Assembly (NCBI GenBank): GCA_028554795.2
Contig: CM068835.1
Coordinates: 57,459,219-57,523,218 of the forward strand
Origin: Sinohyriopsis cumingii
Lineage: Eukaryota > Mollusca > Bivalvia > Unionida > Unionidae
Length of the DNA stretch: 64,000 bases
Direction of reading: 5' to 3'
Position 1 is the first letter of the stretch, and every line of letters starts with the position of its first letter. A program made the translations under genes and the position numbers. Below the pieces are notes generated by a model. It searched no databases. It saw only the letters and a program-made list of their open reading frames with translations, and was not told the DNA's origin. Below, piece after piece: positions 44,830 to 59,800 of the stretch.

Positions 44830-47800
44830 CTGAAAGTAAGTATATAATATACATGAATGCCTACAACAATATCAAGCAAGAAGAACAAGAAAAATGTAAG
44901 ATAGCTGCACTAGAAATAATAGAAAAACAAAAAGAATAAACAACAGACAAGATCAATTTCATTCATTATACTCTAAATCCATCAAGACATTTTTTTTCGA
45001 AACAAATTTGAGTTACTGTCAATGTAAATGTTCTATGACTATATGTATATGTGTACTTCCAATGGAAGAGTATTCAAAATGATACAATTCTGTTGTAACT
45101 TTGTTTAATAACCAACTCAAGTTTTATAAAAGTTTCCTTTCACACAAACAAGGGTATACCTTTGCATAAGAGATTGTTTCAAGTTGTGAAATAAAAGGAC
45201 TGGTCCTAATACAACAACCAATTTCAATGTTATTATAATTTGATTTATTAAATGTAGTTTGAGCAACACACTAGTCTGAGCAACATACAATGCATCCTTC
45301 TCTGGCTTTCTGATAGGCCCCATCTTTGGCCACTATGCAGACTTTGCTGATGTCATTGCCAGCCAGCATATGTTAATAAGCTAGTAAGTAAATTTAGTCA
45401 ATCAGATGAATGGGTTGTCAGTAGTGTTGACATTCATACAGCAACTGGTACACCCATACAGATGTGTTCTTTTCAATGTGGATGCTGTATTTAACTTGAA
45501 ACCATCCACCTGCCCACCACAACTACTTCATACATTGGAACAATTCCTGAATAGCACCCAGTTCCAGCTCTGTTCTGGGCCATTGCCAAATTTCATTCAT
45601 TCACAACTTCACTTTTGCCCCCCTCCCACATTTGTGTCAGTATTTAAATGCTTAAATGTACTCAAATATTATCCCCATTTACTTCACATCTGCCTCCTAC
45701 AGTGCATGTATGGAGTATTGACTGCCGTTTTTTATTACAGCAATCTTCAGGATCAGACTTATCAAGTTTCAGTTATCAGTGTTCCTATATATGTTGTATC
45801 AGCCCCTTGCAGCTCCACACATATGTGTCGGACCATGCTGTCTCTCCTGCTTTGAGGTATTCAGAGCAAGGCTGGTGCAGTGTGCTCTCACAAGATTTGC
45901 TCACATTATGACAATAAAGTTTTAATGAACTTATTGCCTTGTGTGTTGTTTAAACAATTAATTAATGAGACAGCCTGAAAGAATTAATGAGACAGCCTGA
46001 AAGTTCAACTAGTGCAATGTATTCTTTGATAATACAAAACTAAAAAAAAACATTACAGTACATACAAAAATCCCTGCATTCCCATAGAAGAATACCTACA
46101 AAACTTGAAAACTAAAACTGCACAAGACAGCTACAAACATTCTGTACATTAAAGCATGAGCAACACTAAGCAATAAGTAAATTTTCACTTCTTCTTTTTC
46201 TTATTATTACTGGTAACAGACCTATCCTGACTGATACATACCTCCTGCTGCATACAGTTTTGGGATGCTGGTAGAGTAACGATTCCTGGGAGTTTCAATG
46301 TTACCACGGGGGTCCAGTTTCACAGACAGCTCCTCAACAATCTTTCTCTCTGGTCCAACAAATCCCATAGCAAGGAGAACAATGTCACACTTGTACACCT
46401 TCTCCGAGCCTACAAGAAAATTAAAAGCTATGTATGTAAATAATCAGTTTAATGGCACATCAGCACAATCATGGCTACATAAAGCTGATTAAAACTTTGA
46501 TGAATGAAAAGGTGAAAATTGCAAAAAACTTAAGATAAAAAATACAGCACCAGAGGTAAAGCTGCTACAATTCTGTAAGAGATAAAGGTTATAAAATTCC
46601 CAGGGTCACTTTTATTTGTTTTACAGGAACTGCATTCCCTGAAAAAATACAAGATTTTCATTGGTGGTACATCATCATAAAGCATTGTAACAGAGTTCAC
46701 ATCAAAAACTTCTGCTCACGGTGTGAAAGTTGATACGCTCATCAATATTTCACCTGATATATTATCTTTGGTGTCATCAGATATGTTATCTTGGGATCTA
46801 ATCTTTTCACAAACAGGTGCCTGCAGTTTGTGCTACTGATCCCTGATGCAGATGCCAGTAAATGCTCTTTTCATTCGGTTGGGACACTGGATGAACTCTC
46901 ATCCAGATGGGACAGGATCTAGGGATACAAAAGCATTCCAAATGTTCTGATTCTGAGAAATGATTTTAAAATATGTAGAACCAGACCTGCAAGGTGGTTC
47001 CGAATGTTCCTCTTAGGTGAAACTGGTCCTGAGTCAACAATTTACTCATTCTATCAGAAAGAGAGGAACTCAAACACTTGAAGAACCTCTGCTTTAAATT
47101 AATGTGGCCAGTTTTACATGCTGGTACAAGGACCATAACATCATCACCTACCAATTTAGCAAATGGCCAATTTCCTTTACGTTCTCTTCAGGAAGAAATT
47201 GGCATAGATGTAAAGTTATGAAATCTTCAAATATCATGAGAAAATGGATACAGGCCATGACAAGGCTCTCTCTGACTTGTTGGCCATTTTTGGTGTGAAC
47301 TGACTAGCAGGCCCTGATCACTGTGAGAAAACAGAGTCAGTTCCCAAACTGAACCAATTATGTTTGCTCACAAGGCTCAATGCCTTTAAGACTGCTCCGG
47401 TGGCCTAGAGATTAGAGCATCTGCCTCAGATGCGGAAGGTCATGGGTTTGATCCTCGGCCAAGTCATACCAAAGACTTACAAAAAAAATGGCACTAATAG
47501 CTGCCTCGCTTGGCACTCAACATTAAGAGGTTAGTGTTAGAACTGGTCAACCTGGTGTCAGGATAATATGACTGGGTGAGACATCATGTTACATGTCTGC
47601 AGCATGATGCCACAGTGCTAGACATTGCTATAAACTGTCACACTGCAGACATTGTAGCAATATGACTAAATAATTTTTAAAGCTACATTAAAAATCCAAA
47701 TCACACACGCACACTCAATTCCTTTATGTAACGACTGTAGGTTCTCAGAGTAAATGGATTTGAACGAAGACAAGCGAATGTCCCATTGTTGAGTAAGACA

Positions 47801-50800
47801 AGCACTATGTCTCATTAATCCCACAAAGCCATCAGGGTATTTGCAATAGTATGGCAAGCTGCCTCATTAACAAGTATCGCAATACAACATTTACAAGCCT
47901 GATTGTTGCCTGCTACCTCTGCAAGTTGGAAGATTAAAGTGAAGCCAACCAACTTTGATGCTGTCTGGTACACTTGACAGCCTATCTCACAGAAATGCAA
48001 CGCATACATGTATAGCTTTGCCCTGACTTGGAATGTCTATAGTCTGACTATACACATGGTTCCCAATGCTTTTCTAAATATAAATTTCCAGGTCATTTCC
48101 AGTTTTTTTCCAGGATGAAATTAATTTTTTCAAGGTTAATATATGACCATTACTGAATGGAATTAAAGAACATTTTGCATTATAAAACATGCATTTTCCA
48201 AATCTGAAAATGTTTCTCTTTCAAGACTCTCCAAAACATATGTCGGAGAAGATGATCATGTACAAAACCACAAAAGGAGTCACACAAAACAAATCTGACT
48301 ATATTCCTATAAACTGGTATTTAAAGCCATTTCAATGTACATAATACAAATTCTAAATTTACTTTGCTGACCTACATTATGTTTCTACATGGAAACAACA
48401 TAATGAGCATAAATTATTTTGTTTCCTTTCAATCCTTTAATTCTAAAGAATTCAAGAGTAATATATGTACATGTTAAACATTTCCTATCACGGTATGAAC
48501 AATACCCAATAAATGCAAAGTATCAGAATCTTATCTTGTAGCGAAAAAAGTTTAACCCTGAAATTATGTGTCAATAAAATCTCAAAACTTTTAACCCACC
48601 TAAAGTCCTTAAGACCATTTGGTTAAAATTTCTATCATTTAAAGACATTTACAAAAGGGTTGATTTAAATTTTGACAAAAGACCTTCTAAATGATATATT
48701 GTTGAATAAACAAGGCCTGAATTTTCTGCAAAATCAACTTGTCTTCTTGTAGTTCAATAAACCAGTCCCCAAACCTGTATTGATACATGCACTCTTATCG
48801 TTTCTTAATATATAATAAAAGGGATGACAATTTCCCTTTTCTCCTGCATTCCATTTTATTATAAGATCTGAAACCAATGCTTCAAGCTACATGTCACTGT
48901 GTAACAGTTTCACACCAAAGTTCAAATCCAGGTTTCGTCCGAATATTCCAACCCCATTTTTCACATTTGGACATTTAGGATGGAGTGTGGGTTCAGAGCA
49001 ATTACATATAACAAATTTGGAATCTGCCGCCACTGTAAGATAGCTTACCAGTGGGCCAAGCAAATTTAAACTATGTTAAATTGACTTAAACCTGCATGAA
49101 ATCGATAGAAAAATTATCTGTTTTCTCAAAAATGGCAAGTATTACAATCGTTATGTCTTTAATCTGCTGATAGACTAGATGAAACTCAGCACAGATGAAA
49201 CCTGACCTGGTAATTGCGTTAATAGTCACATGACATCATAAATCTCAAACAATGACATTTGAAGTCCACTAGTCATGTGATTTCAACAACAAACGCCTTT
49301 TGAATGTTGTTGTACAAAATTTCAATTATATTAAATGAAAGTCTAATACCTTTTGTAAATACCAGAAAGAACATATAATTCTCAACATATTTATTTAGAG
49401 AACAGCTACAAGAAACTTGGCCAGTTCGATTCATCAAGCAGAGTAGTATGGTTCTCTGCTTTATTTGATCCCTGTGTGTGAGAGCACATATCAACATGGT
49501 GGTCATGTGATACAACAAAACCCCGAAGATGGTCTTGGAATAAATGTAGAGAATTTTGTGCTCTTTCACTTTGTATTTTCATTACAACTGGTATATGACT
49601 TTCATTTAATATTTTTTCTACAATGTTTGAAAATGACAGTAGTGAGATTCTGTGTGCTCTTGCCACTAGCAATGAAAATCGCTAGTACCAGCTCAAATTT
49701 CATCAACGCATTATTTTTACCGTCTTTCAGCAGATTAAAAACATAACGATTTTAATACTTGAAATTTCTGAGAAAAAAATAATTTTCATATCGATTTTAT
49801 GCAGGTATAATTCGATTTAACAACATTTAAGTTTGCTGGCCCATCCACTAAGCGGCTATGCTTTAACACCACCATGTTGGCCTCTTGTGATGCTAGTCTG
49901 GTTTTCATACCTTCCATGAAAGAAAATACAAATATCAAGCTGTCTGTGAAACAAAATGTCTACTAGATGAATTAAATCCACTGAGTGTTTGGATTGTCTC
50001 AACATATTTATGACAAGCAGCCAAATGATCCATCCAGCCAAACTCCTAATATTCTGGTTAGAACTCGATCAATTTAACTCATGATCAGTTCAGTTATGAC
50101 TCAATTAGGTAATTGTTTCATGCGTCAAGTTGTGGAGGGAAATTTCCAGGTTTTTCCAGACTTTCATCAATATTTGCAAAATTCAAGGACTTTTCACGGT
50201 CGGGAAAAAATATATAATTTCTCATGACTTTTTCCGGATTTCCTGGTAGCGTGGGAACCCTGTATACATCCCTGTTTATTTGTACCCCCTATCGATTTCA
50301 ATAACAAAAATGTTTAATGTGATAAAAAGTGCACAAAACTAAGTCAACTGAATCTTGTCTTGTCTTATAATTTCTAACCTGTCACCAGAATGACACTAAT
50401 ACTGGCATACCTTACCTTGCACCCAGGGCCGGCGCAACCATATAGGCAAACTAGGCAGCCACCTAGGGTGCTGATTTCAGGGGGCACATTTCTCCAAATC
50501 AACAACAGTTTTGAAAAATAAATAAATAAATTTCAATTTTATTGAGGGTCGATTTTTATCCTGGTTTATTTCATACAGGGACAAATAATCGGGTAGATTC
50601 AGTCTGACCGAAACACCAGGCTGACCGGAACAAGCAAAATGAGTGAAAATCGCGCGTATACGAAACTTTCAGGACGTAATTACGTTCGCGTGTTTTTATA
50701 GGCCACGAGTTTTTCCGTGGAATCACACGTATACCAAACCTTCAGTTTGCCGCGGAAACCAAACTGAGGTGGGTAACTCCTTATTTATTGTTTATAAATT

Positions 50801-53800
50801 TTGAAATTGATATTTTCCGGGGGGGTGGGGGGTGCCATAATCTAACCTTGCCTAGGGCGCCAGATAGTCTGGCACCGGCCCTGCTTGCACCTTTCATGCT
50901 TAACAGACTTTCAATACGAAGATGGCGCCATATTACATACACTATGGGCTAGTTTATTTCCATCAGACAACATAATGACGTAGTTCATCCTGTTCGGTAA
51001 CTGCCGGATAATTCTGTAAATTTCATAACAATGAGTTTTGAATTATATCCCTTTGCACACATTAACATAAAAATTAAACTGCTTGTTAAATCCACATGAA
51101 AGGCAAATCTTTTGTTGTCATTCTTTTCCTAGTCTTGATTCGACATTGTAAATATCAGAAGCAGCTGACTTATGTACGTACATCTGTAGTCGTGCACACA
51201 TCCCATTGCTGAAAATGGACTTGTCCAGGAACTGGAAATGGATCTTAAGCATGTCCGTCAATTATACTGAAAACTTCCATTAGGCATGAAATGTGCAGAT
51301 GATGATGCTGTTAGGGCCACTCTATTCACAGTCGCGTTAGAAAGTATAAATCAATGAATGAACTGACTAAGCTCCTTGCACTTTTTATTGCATTAAAGGT
51401 TTTCATTATTGAAATTGGGGGTGGGGGGGTTATGGGTTGTTATAGTCAGGCTATAAATGTACATGTCCGAGTGCATATTGTAACAGTGGCAGATAAATAT
51501 GAAGGCAACTGATTTTATGAGGAGTTATTAGGGTCCTGAATCTTGATAGACAGAACATCAGTAATCTCCTTGATCATGCGAAGATTGTGGAAGCATATGT
51601 AATGACTTATGGTCCTCCCCATTGCTCATCATCCCTGCCCACAACAGCCCAGACTTTGTACACCTGCTCTGATTACAGCAGTGATAGGCACTGGGCAAAT
51701 GACACTATCCAACTGATCTCTTTCAATGCAAACTCAGTTCTCTCCATAGTAGGATCATGGTTAATATGTTCATTAAGCTTGTCCCCATATTAACTTGGGG
51801 TAGTTGTTGTGGGTTTTTTCTTCCCATCTCGGAAGTCTTGTACATCCATGTAAATCATACCAGGAAGAAGAGAAGAGTCATAAAGAGTACCTGCCTAGAG
51901 GATAAAGCCATAAACTACAGACCTATCATCTGAGCTAGTGGAGCTTGGATTACCAAGAGAGTGTCCTCTGAGACCTTGGACATTTTACACTCTGTGATTC
52001 TAGTCACCAATGCATAGTTTTAACAATAACGAAATACATCTAAGTCATGCAATGAACCACAAAAGGTGCAAAGTGTACACCAATTAACATAATGAAGTTA
52101 TTCAACAGTACCCACTATATGTTATTCAACCGTTGAAAGTTTTAGCCATGGGTAACTCAAAATTTGTTATGATGACTTGCTAGCCAAAGAAAGTCAACAA
52201 AGGGAAAGTGGGGAGGATGACAACAACTGTCAACATCAAATATACAATAGGTTCAGGTGAATATAAAAAAAAACTGACATGACATATTTGTCTTTGTTTT
52301 AATAATAATAAATACTTTGGTTTTATTACTTCTTTTTTTAGCATAATAATTGCAGTTTTTATAAAAACATTTTAACCTAAAAATCAGCCACTGCAAGCTT
52401 GCGCTTATGTCCACCCATGTGATTTTTGCCTGGAGCTGTGAAGTACCAATTATTTAGAACTTATTAAAAATAGCTATATTAAATATCACTGTAAATAATA
52501 TTCAGTAATCAAAACACAGAATACTCAGGTAAGTGGGGGGTGACTAAAAGATAATGTAAACACAAAATAGAAAATAATGAACTTAAAAGAAAACATGGAA
52601 ACTAACACACAGCATGTGATACCCAGGTGATGTCTGTACTGGACAGGGTGCTTGCTGCTGATGCAACTGACACTTCTGAATCTGAACTAATCTGAATATT
52701 GTCGAGTTACTTCAGTACAGATGCACAGTTGACAATACACAGAAAGGGGTGGGTATGTATGCACCGAATATGCCTTTATGCATGCCTCTTGCCCAAGGAT
52801 GGCATGCATTTAAGACGTATAAGTACATTATTATTGTTATTCTATGTTCTCGGCAACTGCCATTTAAATTTTAACTGAAAATGCTAGTCAAATTGACTGC
52901 CAGTAAATAAATATAAAATATTTTAAAGGAGAAGCTTGCAAATGACATTTTTCCACTAGAAAATTGCGAGCTTGCGAGTGGGATTTTCGAGGTTTGAAGT
53001 TATTACAGCATAGTTTTTAATGACCCAGTACCTAAGTCATTGGGTGATATGAGAGTGGTGGGATATAAGAATACACTTGGGAACCAATATTGGTTGCATA
53101 GTTTAATTCATCATTTCACGTCCAGTAAGAGTGTATATTAATTTGTATAGAGTGTGAGTCTCAACAGTTTCAATGTTGTGACCCAGGGGCTCAGTAGCTG
53201 GAAACTAAGGCTGGGTTAGGGGCCAAATCTATAGGGTATAATGATAGAACTAGTGGTCAACTTTACTTTTATGCCTGAATGAGTCTTTTCATGACCAATA
53301 AGTGTATACAAATATATGTGTACAGGGAGTAGATCTGAGTAATTGTTTCCCAGTCATAACCCAGAGGCTAACTTCCCGGAGCTGTGGTTTAGAACATGCC
53401 CAGGATTCCTTGTTAGTTGTACTTCTGAATTCAAATTTTCATGTCCAGTAAGTGTTTATATGGTTATATGGTGGAAATCTTATTAGTTTCCAATGACCCT
53501 GAGCAGGGATTGAATTTAAAACTCACATACTTTGAAAACTGAGTTAACTTAGATTTCATGTATCATTTTAATAGAGCTAAACATTCCAAAAGGATGGACA
53601 GTAAATCTTATGTAAAATTCTATAATGTAATTCACCACAATCATGTCCATAATTCCAAATTGTACAATGAAGATTTTCTTTCATACTGATTAATTAGCCA
53701 TGAGATATGCTGTTTAACATGTAGCCTAATACTGTGCCCACTTAAAACACAGTGGACTATATGTATGTGTGTGATTTGTATTTTTAACATATCTTGATGT

Positions 53801-56800
53801 CTTGCACAGGGTCATCCAGACATGTAGCATCATGTCCCACCCAGTCACATTATCCTTACACCAGGCCGACTAGTCCTAACACTAAGCTCATAATGGTGGG
53901 CACCTTGAGGGGCAGCTTTCTGTACCATTTTTATAAGTCTTTGGTATGACTGGGTTGGGATTCAAACCTGCAGCGTCCTGCAACCATGGTGAACATTCCA
54001 ACCACTTCAACCACTGCAGTGGTCAGTAGTCATTATCAAAACCATTACATTTTTAGGGTGAAAAAAAATGTTTTATGTCCAACCATTTAATTCACAAATG
54101 CCAGAATATTTCTCTGATATTATCTTCATTTAACAGCATCAAAGCTAGAGTGTGATTCAGGTGAAACAGATGCCCCAGTACCTGTCAATGCGAGCAAAGA
54201 AAGTGAAGATGACTTCACCTTTTCCCTCAGTTTAAATGTCATTAATGCCTGTTAGCACATTTCAGTTTAATGATAAGTGATTGCAATTACATTTCAATTA
54301 AATGATCATAAGTGATTGCAATTATGTTTCAATTAAATTATCATAAGTGATTGCAATTATGTTTCAATTAAAGTATGTATACTTGATTTAATTTATATTT
54401 GATTTAATTTAATTGTTTGTTGGTTCCTGACCTTTTTCTTTTTTTTTAACTCTTTCTTATTGTGAGGTTTATAGAGTGAAATGGAGGACATACTTGAAGT
54501 ATGTGACAGGTAACAAGTAGCAAGTATGTCGAAATTCTGGTTTTACCGGAAGGTTGACCCTTTTCCAGGTGTCTGTTTTGCACAGTAGCCAGATTTAATA
54601 GTGATGTATCGAGAAATAATTTTAGTCTTGCATTAAACCTGGAGACGTTCAGGTGTTTTTTGTTGTGCCCAGTTTGAGTTTAATTTTTTTAATTTTTGTT
54701 TAAATTATTTGGATTCTAAGTGATTATTTTTCCCTGGAATACTTGTGCTCATAATTAATTATAGGACAAGGACAGTTATCGAATTTACAGAATTCAAACA
54801 ATGGAATATTATTTTTTGTAATTCAAAAAAAGAACTGTAAATACATCAGTACTACACTGACTACAGCATACGTCATCGCATTCCATTTGGGATTTCATCA
54901 GGACTCTAACCCAGATTTATTAGAACACTTTATTACTAGGACTTCTACTTTTTTTATTCTTGGATTATTCTTGGATTATTTTTGGATCTGATTCTTAAAA
55001 TCTTAAGTTCTTTTCCTTATTTTTATCTTGTTTTTCTAGGGAAACAAATTATTTGTTAAATTTTACAAAGTTTGTTGTCTTTACTTTTTTCCTGTTACTG
55101 TTAAAAGAGCCTAAACACCTAACAATTATCATTAGTGACTGCAATTACGTTTAAATTAAATGATCATCATGATTTTTATTATGTTTCAATTAAATAATAA
55201 TTAGTGATTGCAATTATGTTTCAATTGATTCATAAGTGATTGCAATTATGTTTGAATTAAATGACCATTAGTGATTGCAATAATGTTTGAATCAAATGAT
55301 GATTAGTGATTGCAATTATGCTTGAATTGATGACCATTAGTGATTTCAATTATGCTTGAATTAAATGACCATTAGTGATTGCAATTATGTTTGAATTAAA
55401 TGATCATAAGTGACTGCAATTATGTTTCAATTAAATGGCCATTAGTGATTGCAATTATGTTTGAATTAGATGATCATTGTGATTTTAATTATTTTTCATA
55501 TAAATGACAATTAGTGACTGCAATTACATTTCAATTTATGAGATTGATCTGAAGCTTGAAAATACAATCTTGGATATTATAAATATTTATTAAAAAGCAA
55601 AGCATTTCAATGGTACATGTATATTTTTGTCTCCTTTTTTCTTCCTAAATGGTAATAACATGTATGATTGAAACTGACAGAAAGGTATTTTAGTTCCTTG
55701 TCAAGCTCCTGGATTGCAGCATAGATATAAACAGTAGCTCATCCCTGTCAAAATATGCCAGTAGAAACAGAATTTTCTAACTGATTTTTTTTGATCCATT
55801 CACAAATAAATCTATGTGAGGAAAGAAGAAAAAAAATTAAGTCCTGCAGGGGCAATTCTTAGCTGAACCTATGAATTGACTTTTCAAGCCTAACGTGTAT
55901 AGGTGGTGATAGGATTGGGATCTCAACAGTTTATATCCAGGGGGTAAAGACCATACTGCATTCAAATAATTTTAGCAGTAATTGCATTTTTATTTTAACT
56001 TATTACTTTTTTACCCCTCTTGGGGGGGGGGGAGGGAAGTAGAGTCAGAAACAAAATGTGTCACACCACTTTACATCAAGAACAAACTATTGCACCTGAT
56101 TTTATGACTATTTGTCTAAATTAAATGGAGGCTATATTGTGACAGTGACAGATGGATAGAGAGATAGATGTGATCCCAATATCCAAGTTATGAAGGAGGG
56201 GGCATGGTTTTATATTTTTTTTAAACCTGGAATAAACTACACAAACACACAAAATAAAATAATAAAACACTAAAAATACAACACAAGGATCATACCAATA
56301 TTCCAAGAGCCTTGGGATTGGGATCCTTTAAGTTTTTTACCTGCACTATAAGTAAGCACTGTATCAATTAATTCCTTAATTTCAAATGAATCTAGAACAA
56401 CTTTGTCGACAAGCAACTACAAATTCATATGTTCCACTCCCTCATCACCAATTACTTCTTCTTGATAGTTCACCAGGGGTCATAACAAAAAAAAATGTGT
56501 TGCATTTACATCTTTCAATTATGAATCATAAAATATTTTCTCACTGAAGGTCCATTCATTATACATATAACTAGGTTCTAGTTATTAGAGAGATATAGTT
56601 TTTCATAATTCAGTAGTATAATTATATGCATATTATGTATTTCATTACAAGGCAGTTTCACTATAAGACGGTATACCCCACAGATAGCATTATAATGAAA
56701 GAGTAATGTACCATTACTAGGCAATCTCACTACAAGCCAACATATTCCATGGCTCCCAAAAACAGTATCACTAGGACAGTGTAATGTGATGTGATTTGGA

Positions 56801-59800
56801 TTTTTAACGTAGCTTTAACAATTTTTCAGTCATATTGCTACGATGTCTGCAGTGTGTCAGTTTATAGTGATGTCTAGCACTGGGGCATCATGCCGCAGAC
56901 ATGTAGCATGATGTCCCACCCAGTCACATTATCCTAACACCAGGCCAACCAGTCCTAACACTAACCTCTTGATACTGAGTGCCAAGCGAGGCAGCTGTTA
57001 GTACCATTTTTATAAGTCTTTGGTATGACTCGGCTGGGGATCGAACCCAAGACCTCCTGCATCCAAGGCAGACGCTCTAACCACAAGACCACCAGAGCAG
57101 TGTATCACAAGGACAGCATGACTTCTATAGACAGTGTCACAATGAGGGAGTACTGTATAAAGTTTAACAGAACAAGAATTTTAACAAAAGTTAATATAAT
57201 TATCAAGATCTGACCTTCGACCCCTTCCAAGGGACCCTATGGTAAGGGACCCAAGAATTATAGCTCTCTGACATACGGTTACGATATGGGCAAAATAAAC
57301 ATCCTGTTTCATCAAATTCCACCTAGTAGTTCAAAAGGAAATGATGTAATGGATGCAAGACAGACAAAGGATATCAAAATAATTCCACAGCTGATGCTAA
57401 AGCTTGCGGTTAATTAATCAAGGTGAACTAAAATACCTGGCACATCTTCCATGTTCCAGCGGCCTGTAGAGTCTTTCTTCCATTCTACAAGACTGGTCTG
57501 AATGCCACATACATTTCCATTACCATCATCCAGAAACTCCTGTACACAAAACATGAAAGAGGTGAAGAAAAAGGGATGGTTTATTTGCCTCAGTACAGAG
57601 GTTTTCTAAAAGGGAGGTTCTAAATATCACCAAACTTTAAGTCCCTGATTGCACTGGATTAAGCACATACAGGTGCAAATTGCAAAAAGTACAAAATAAG
57701 CTATTTTCAATTTTTGATCTTACCAAAGACCTGTATGACTTTCCAGTGTGCTCTCCAATTTGTGTTTAACATGACTTATATTAAATCCTGGACTTTTTCA
57801 AATTTATTCCAGTGATATCTTATATGCAGAAGGAAAGTTAGTTTCATTTCAAATACAAGTCCATAAACTTGGGTTATCAGACCTGTCAACCCTAAACAAG
57901 ACCTTCTCAGTACAGTAGTCGATATCTTTCTTTATGTTAAACATATTTTAAGTCCTGCTATTGTAAACATGCATTTGAAAATTTCAAAAACATGATCTTA
58001 TGCAGCGAAGGTAAACATTATGTTTACCTAAAAACATTTGTAAATAACTCTTAGACCATAACGATCTCCAGTTCAGTTTATGAAACTGCATTACCAAACC
58101 CTGTGGACATCAATGGCTTCTTACTAGATCACTCCACTTGACATAATGTTTGTTATTGGGGAACGTTTCTCAAATTTCATGTGGTATACTCAAATCAACA
58201 TGACATGATGTCCAATAAGTGTAACCCCAGAAATAATTATATTTTCATTTCTTTTGCACTTATTTCATTAAGTCCATAAGTTATGGTTCATTACTGTAAG
58301 ATTTGTAGTAAAATTTTCTGCATTCATTAAGGATGTTGCTGTTATTAAAACCTGCGTAATCACGCAGCTGAATGAGCCAGTCTGAGATATCATGTTTCCC
58401 TTCGCGTGTCTGTCATAGTCTTTTGTTTAATGACTTAATACATTTATTATTAATGTCATTAATGGTTTAGGTATTGGCTTTTGGCTGTATATTAACTTAC
58501 TGAGTGAGTGTTATCATGACTAATTTTACTATTTACAGACAAGTACGTGTTACCTCATGCTTAATTGAAATTCACATGCCAAAAGGCCAAAAGACTTCAC
58601 ATAAACTCCACATAAAATGTTTTTGATGTATTTTTAGTGTGATATATATTTAATACGAATCCATGAAGCTTTTTAACAAGAACTATGAATAATGAGCAAG
58701 ATATATGTACAGTACTTCTTCATATTACTTTTTGAATTTTGAGTGAAAACTGACCCTCATATACAAAACTGATATGAACAAGCACCTGTCTCAAGGATAT
58801 ACTGGCTGTCTTCAGGATAGTTCTCTGGTGACTAATTTCTAAAGAATGTTTTGGTCAAAGTATTTGAAATTTCTGGTAGAGTAATTAGAACATTTTTAAT
58901 CAAAAGTTTATATGCGAAAAATGAGATCTTTTCTCCAAACTACATCTAGTAACTATTTTCAAAAAAAAGATAAGAAATAAGTTTTAAAATTCAGGAATGG
59001 CAACTGACACGAGTTAAAAAATTAGAAAGTCGGAAAATATACTTACATTGCTCTTTATGTTGAAAATTCTTGGGTCATGTCCAAATTTCAGCTCTACCTC
59101 TTCATGCCCATAATCCATTTTGAAGACACGGGGAAAAGTTGGCCAGGGGTTACCAGGGCCTCGAGTCTTTGGTGGCTCAGGAAGAATTTCAAATGTAGTA
59201 ATAGATTTTGCTCCCTATTGAACAGAACATTGAGAGCGAATTTATTAAGAAATTTCTTCCATGTTTCAAAAAGAATTGTTTCACAATTTTTATATCTTCA
59301 TCTATATCTTTGGCATATTGACTCTATGCCAATATGTTTTCTGTCCGAGTTGGTCTAACTCTTTTAAGCCTTTGTGTCTCATAGTCATCTGTATAAATCT
59401 TTATCTATATTTAGCATTTGTTGCCATATCTGATGAATCAGCATCATTTCAAAAATGTAAAATATCTTCAAGTTAGTATGCTTTCTGTAAAATGTTATTA
59501 AATTCTGTTAAACAGCTTTTTAAAAGAAGTTATTACAAGTTTTATTTCTTCTAATTTTAGTAACAAGAGCCAATTCTGATTGCAGACTGGCACCATTTCT
59601 ATAAACCTAAGAGCCCTTCTTCATGCCAATCTGCATTCTGTCAAGTTTAGTTTAATTCTGTTGAGTGTTTTTGACAAATCATTCAAAGAATTTTCTAATG
59701 TTAGTAATGGCCATTTTTAATGGAAAGTCAGCATCACTGGCATAAACAGTAAAACCATTTATGCAAATCTGTTCAAATTCTACTTAGCAGATTCTGAGAA

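Larger units (their letters stand above)
46410..57436 (-). other. Glutamate synthase 11-kb intron
   Basis: Contains SINEs (47391, 53763, 56780), a hAT element (50424), a candidate 2.2-kb element (48055-50262), degenerate and 35-bp tandem repeats, and one copy of a 450-bp duplication. Stretches 46410-47376, 50892-52980 and 55546-56240 hold nothing recognised. Confidence 0.7.

Noticed and set aside
45406..45855. 149-codon plus-strand ORF
   Set aside because: Lies in a glutamate synthase intron on the opposite strand, with no recognisable domain and low-complexity composition.
51890..52010. Possible reverse transcriptase trace (NYRPI-like)
   Set aside because: Too short and too weak to separate from chance.
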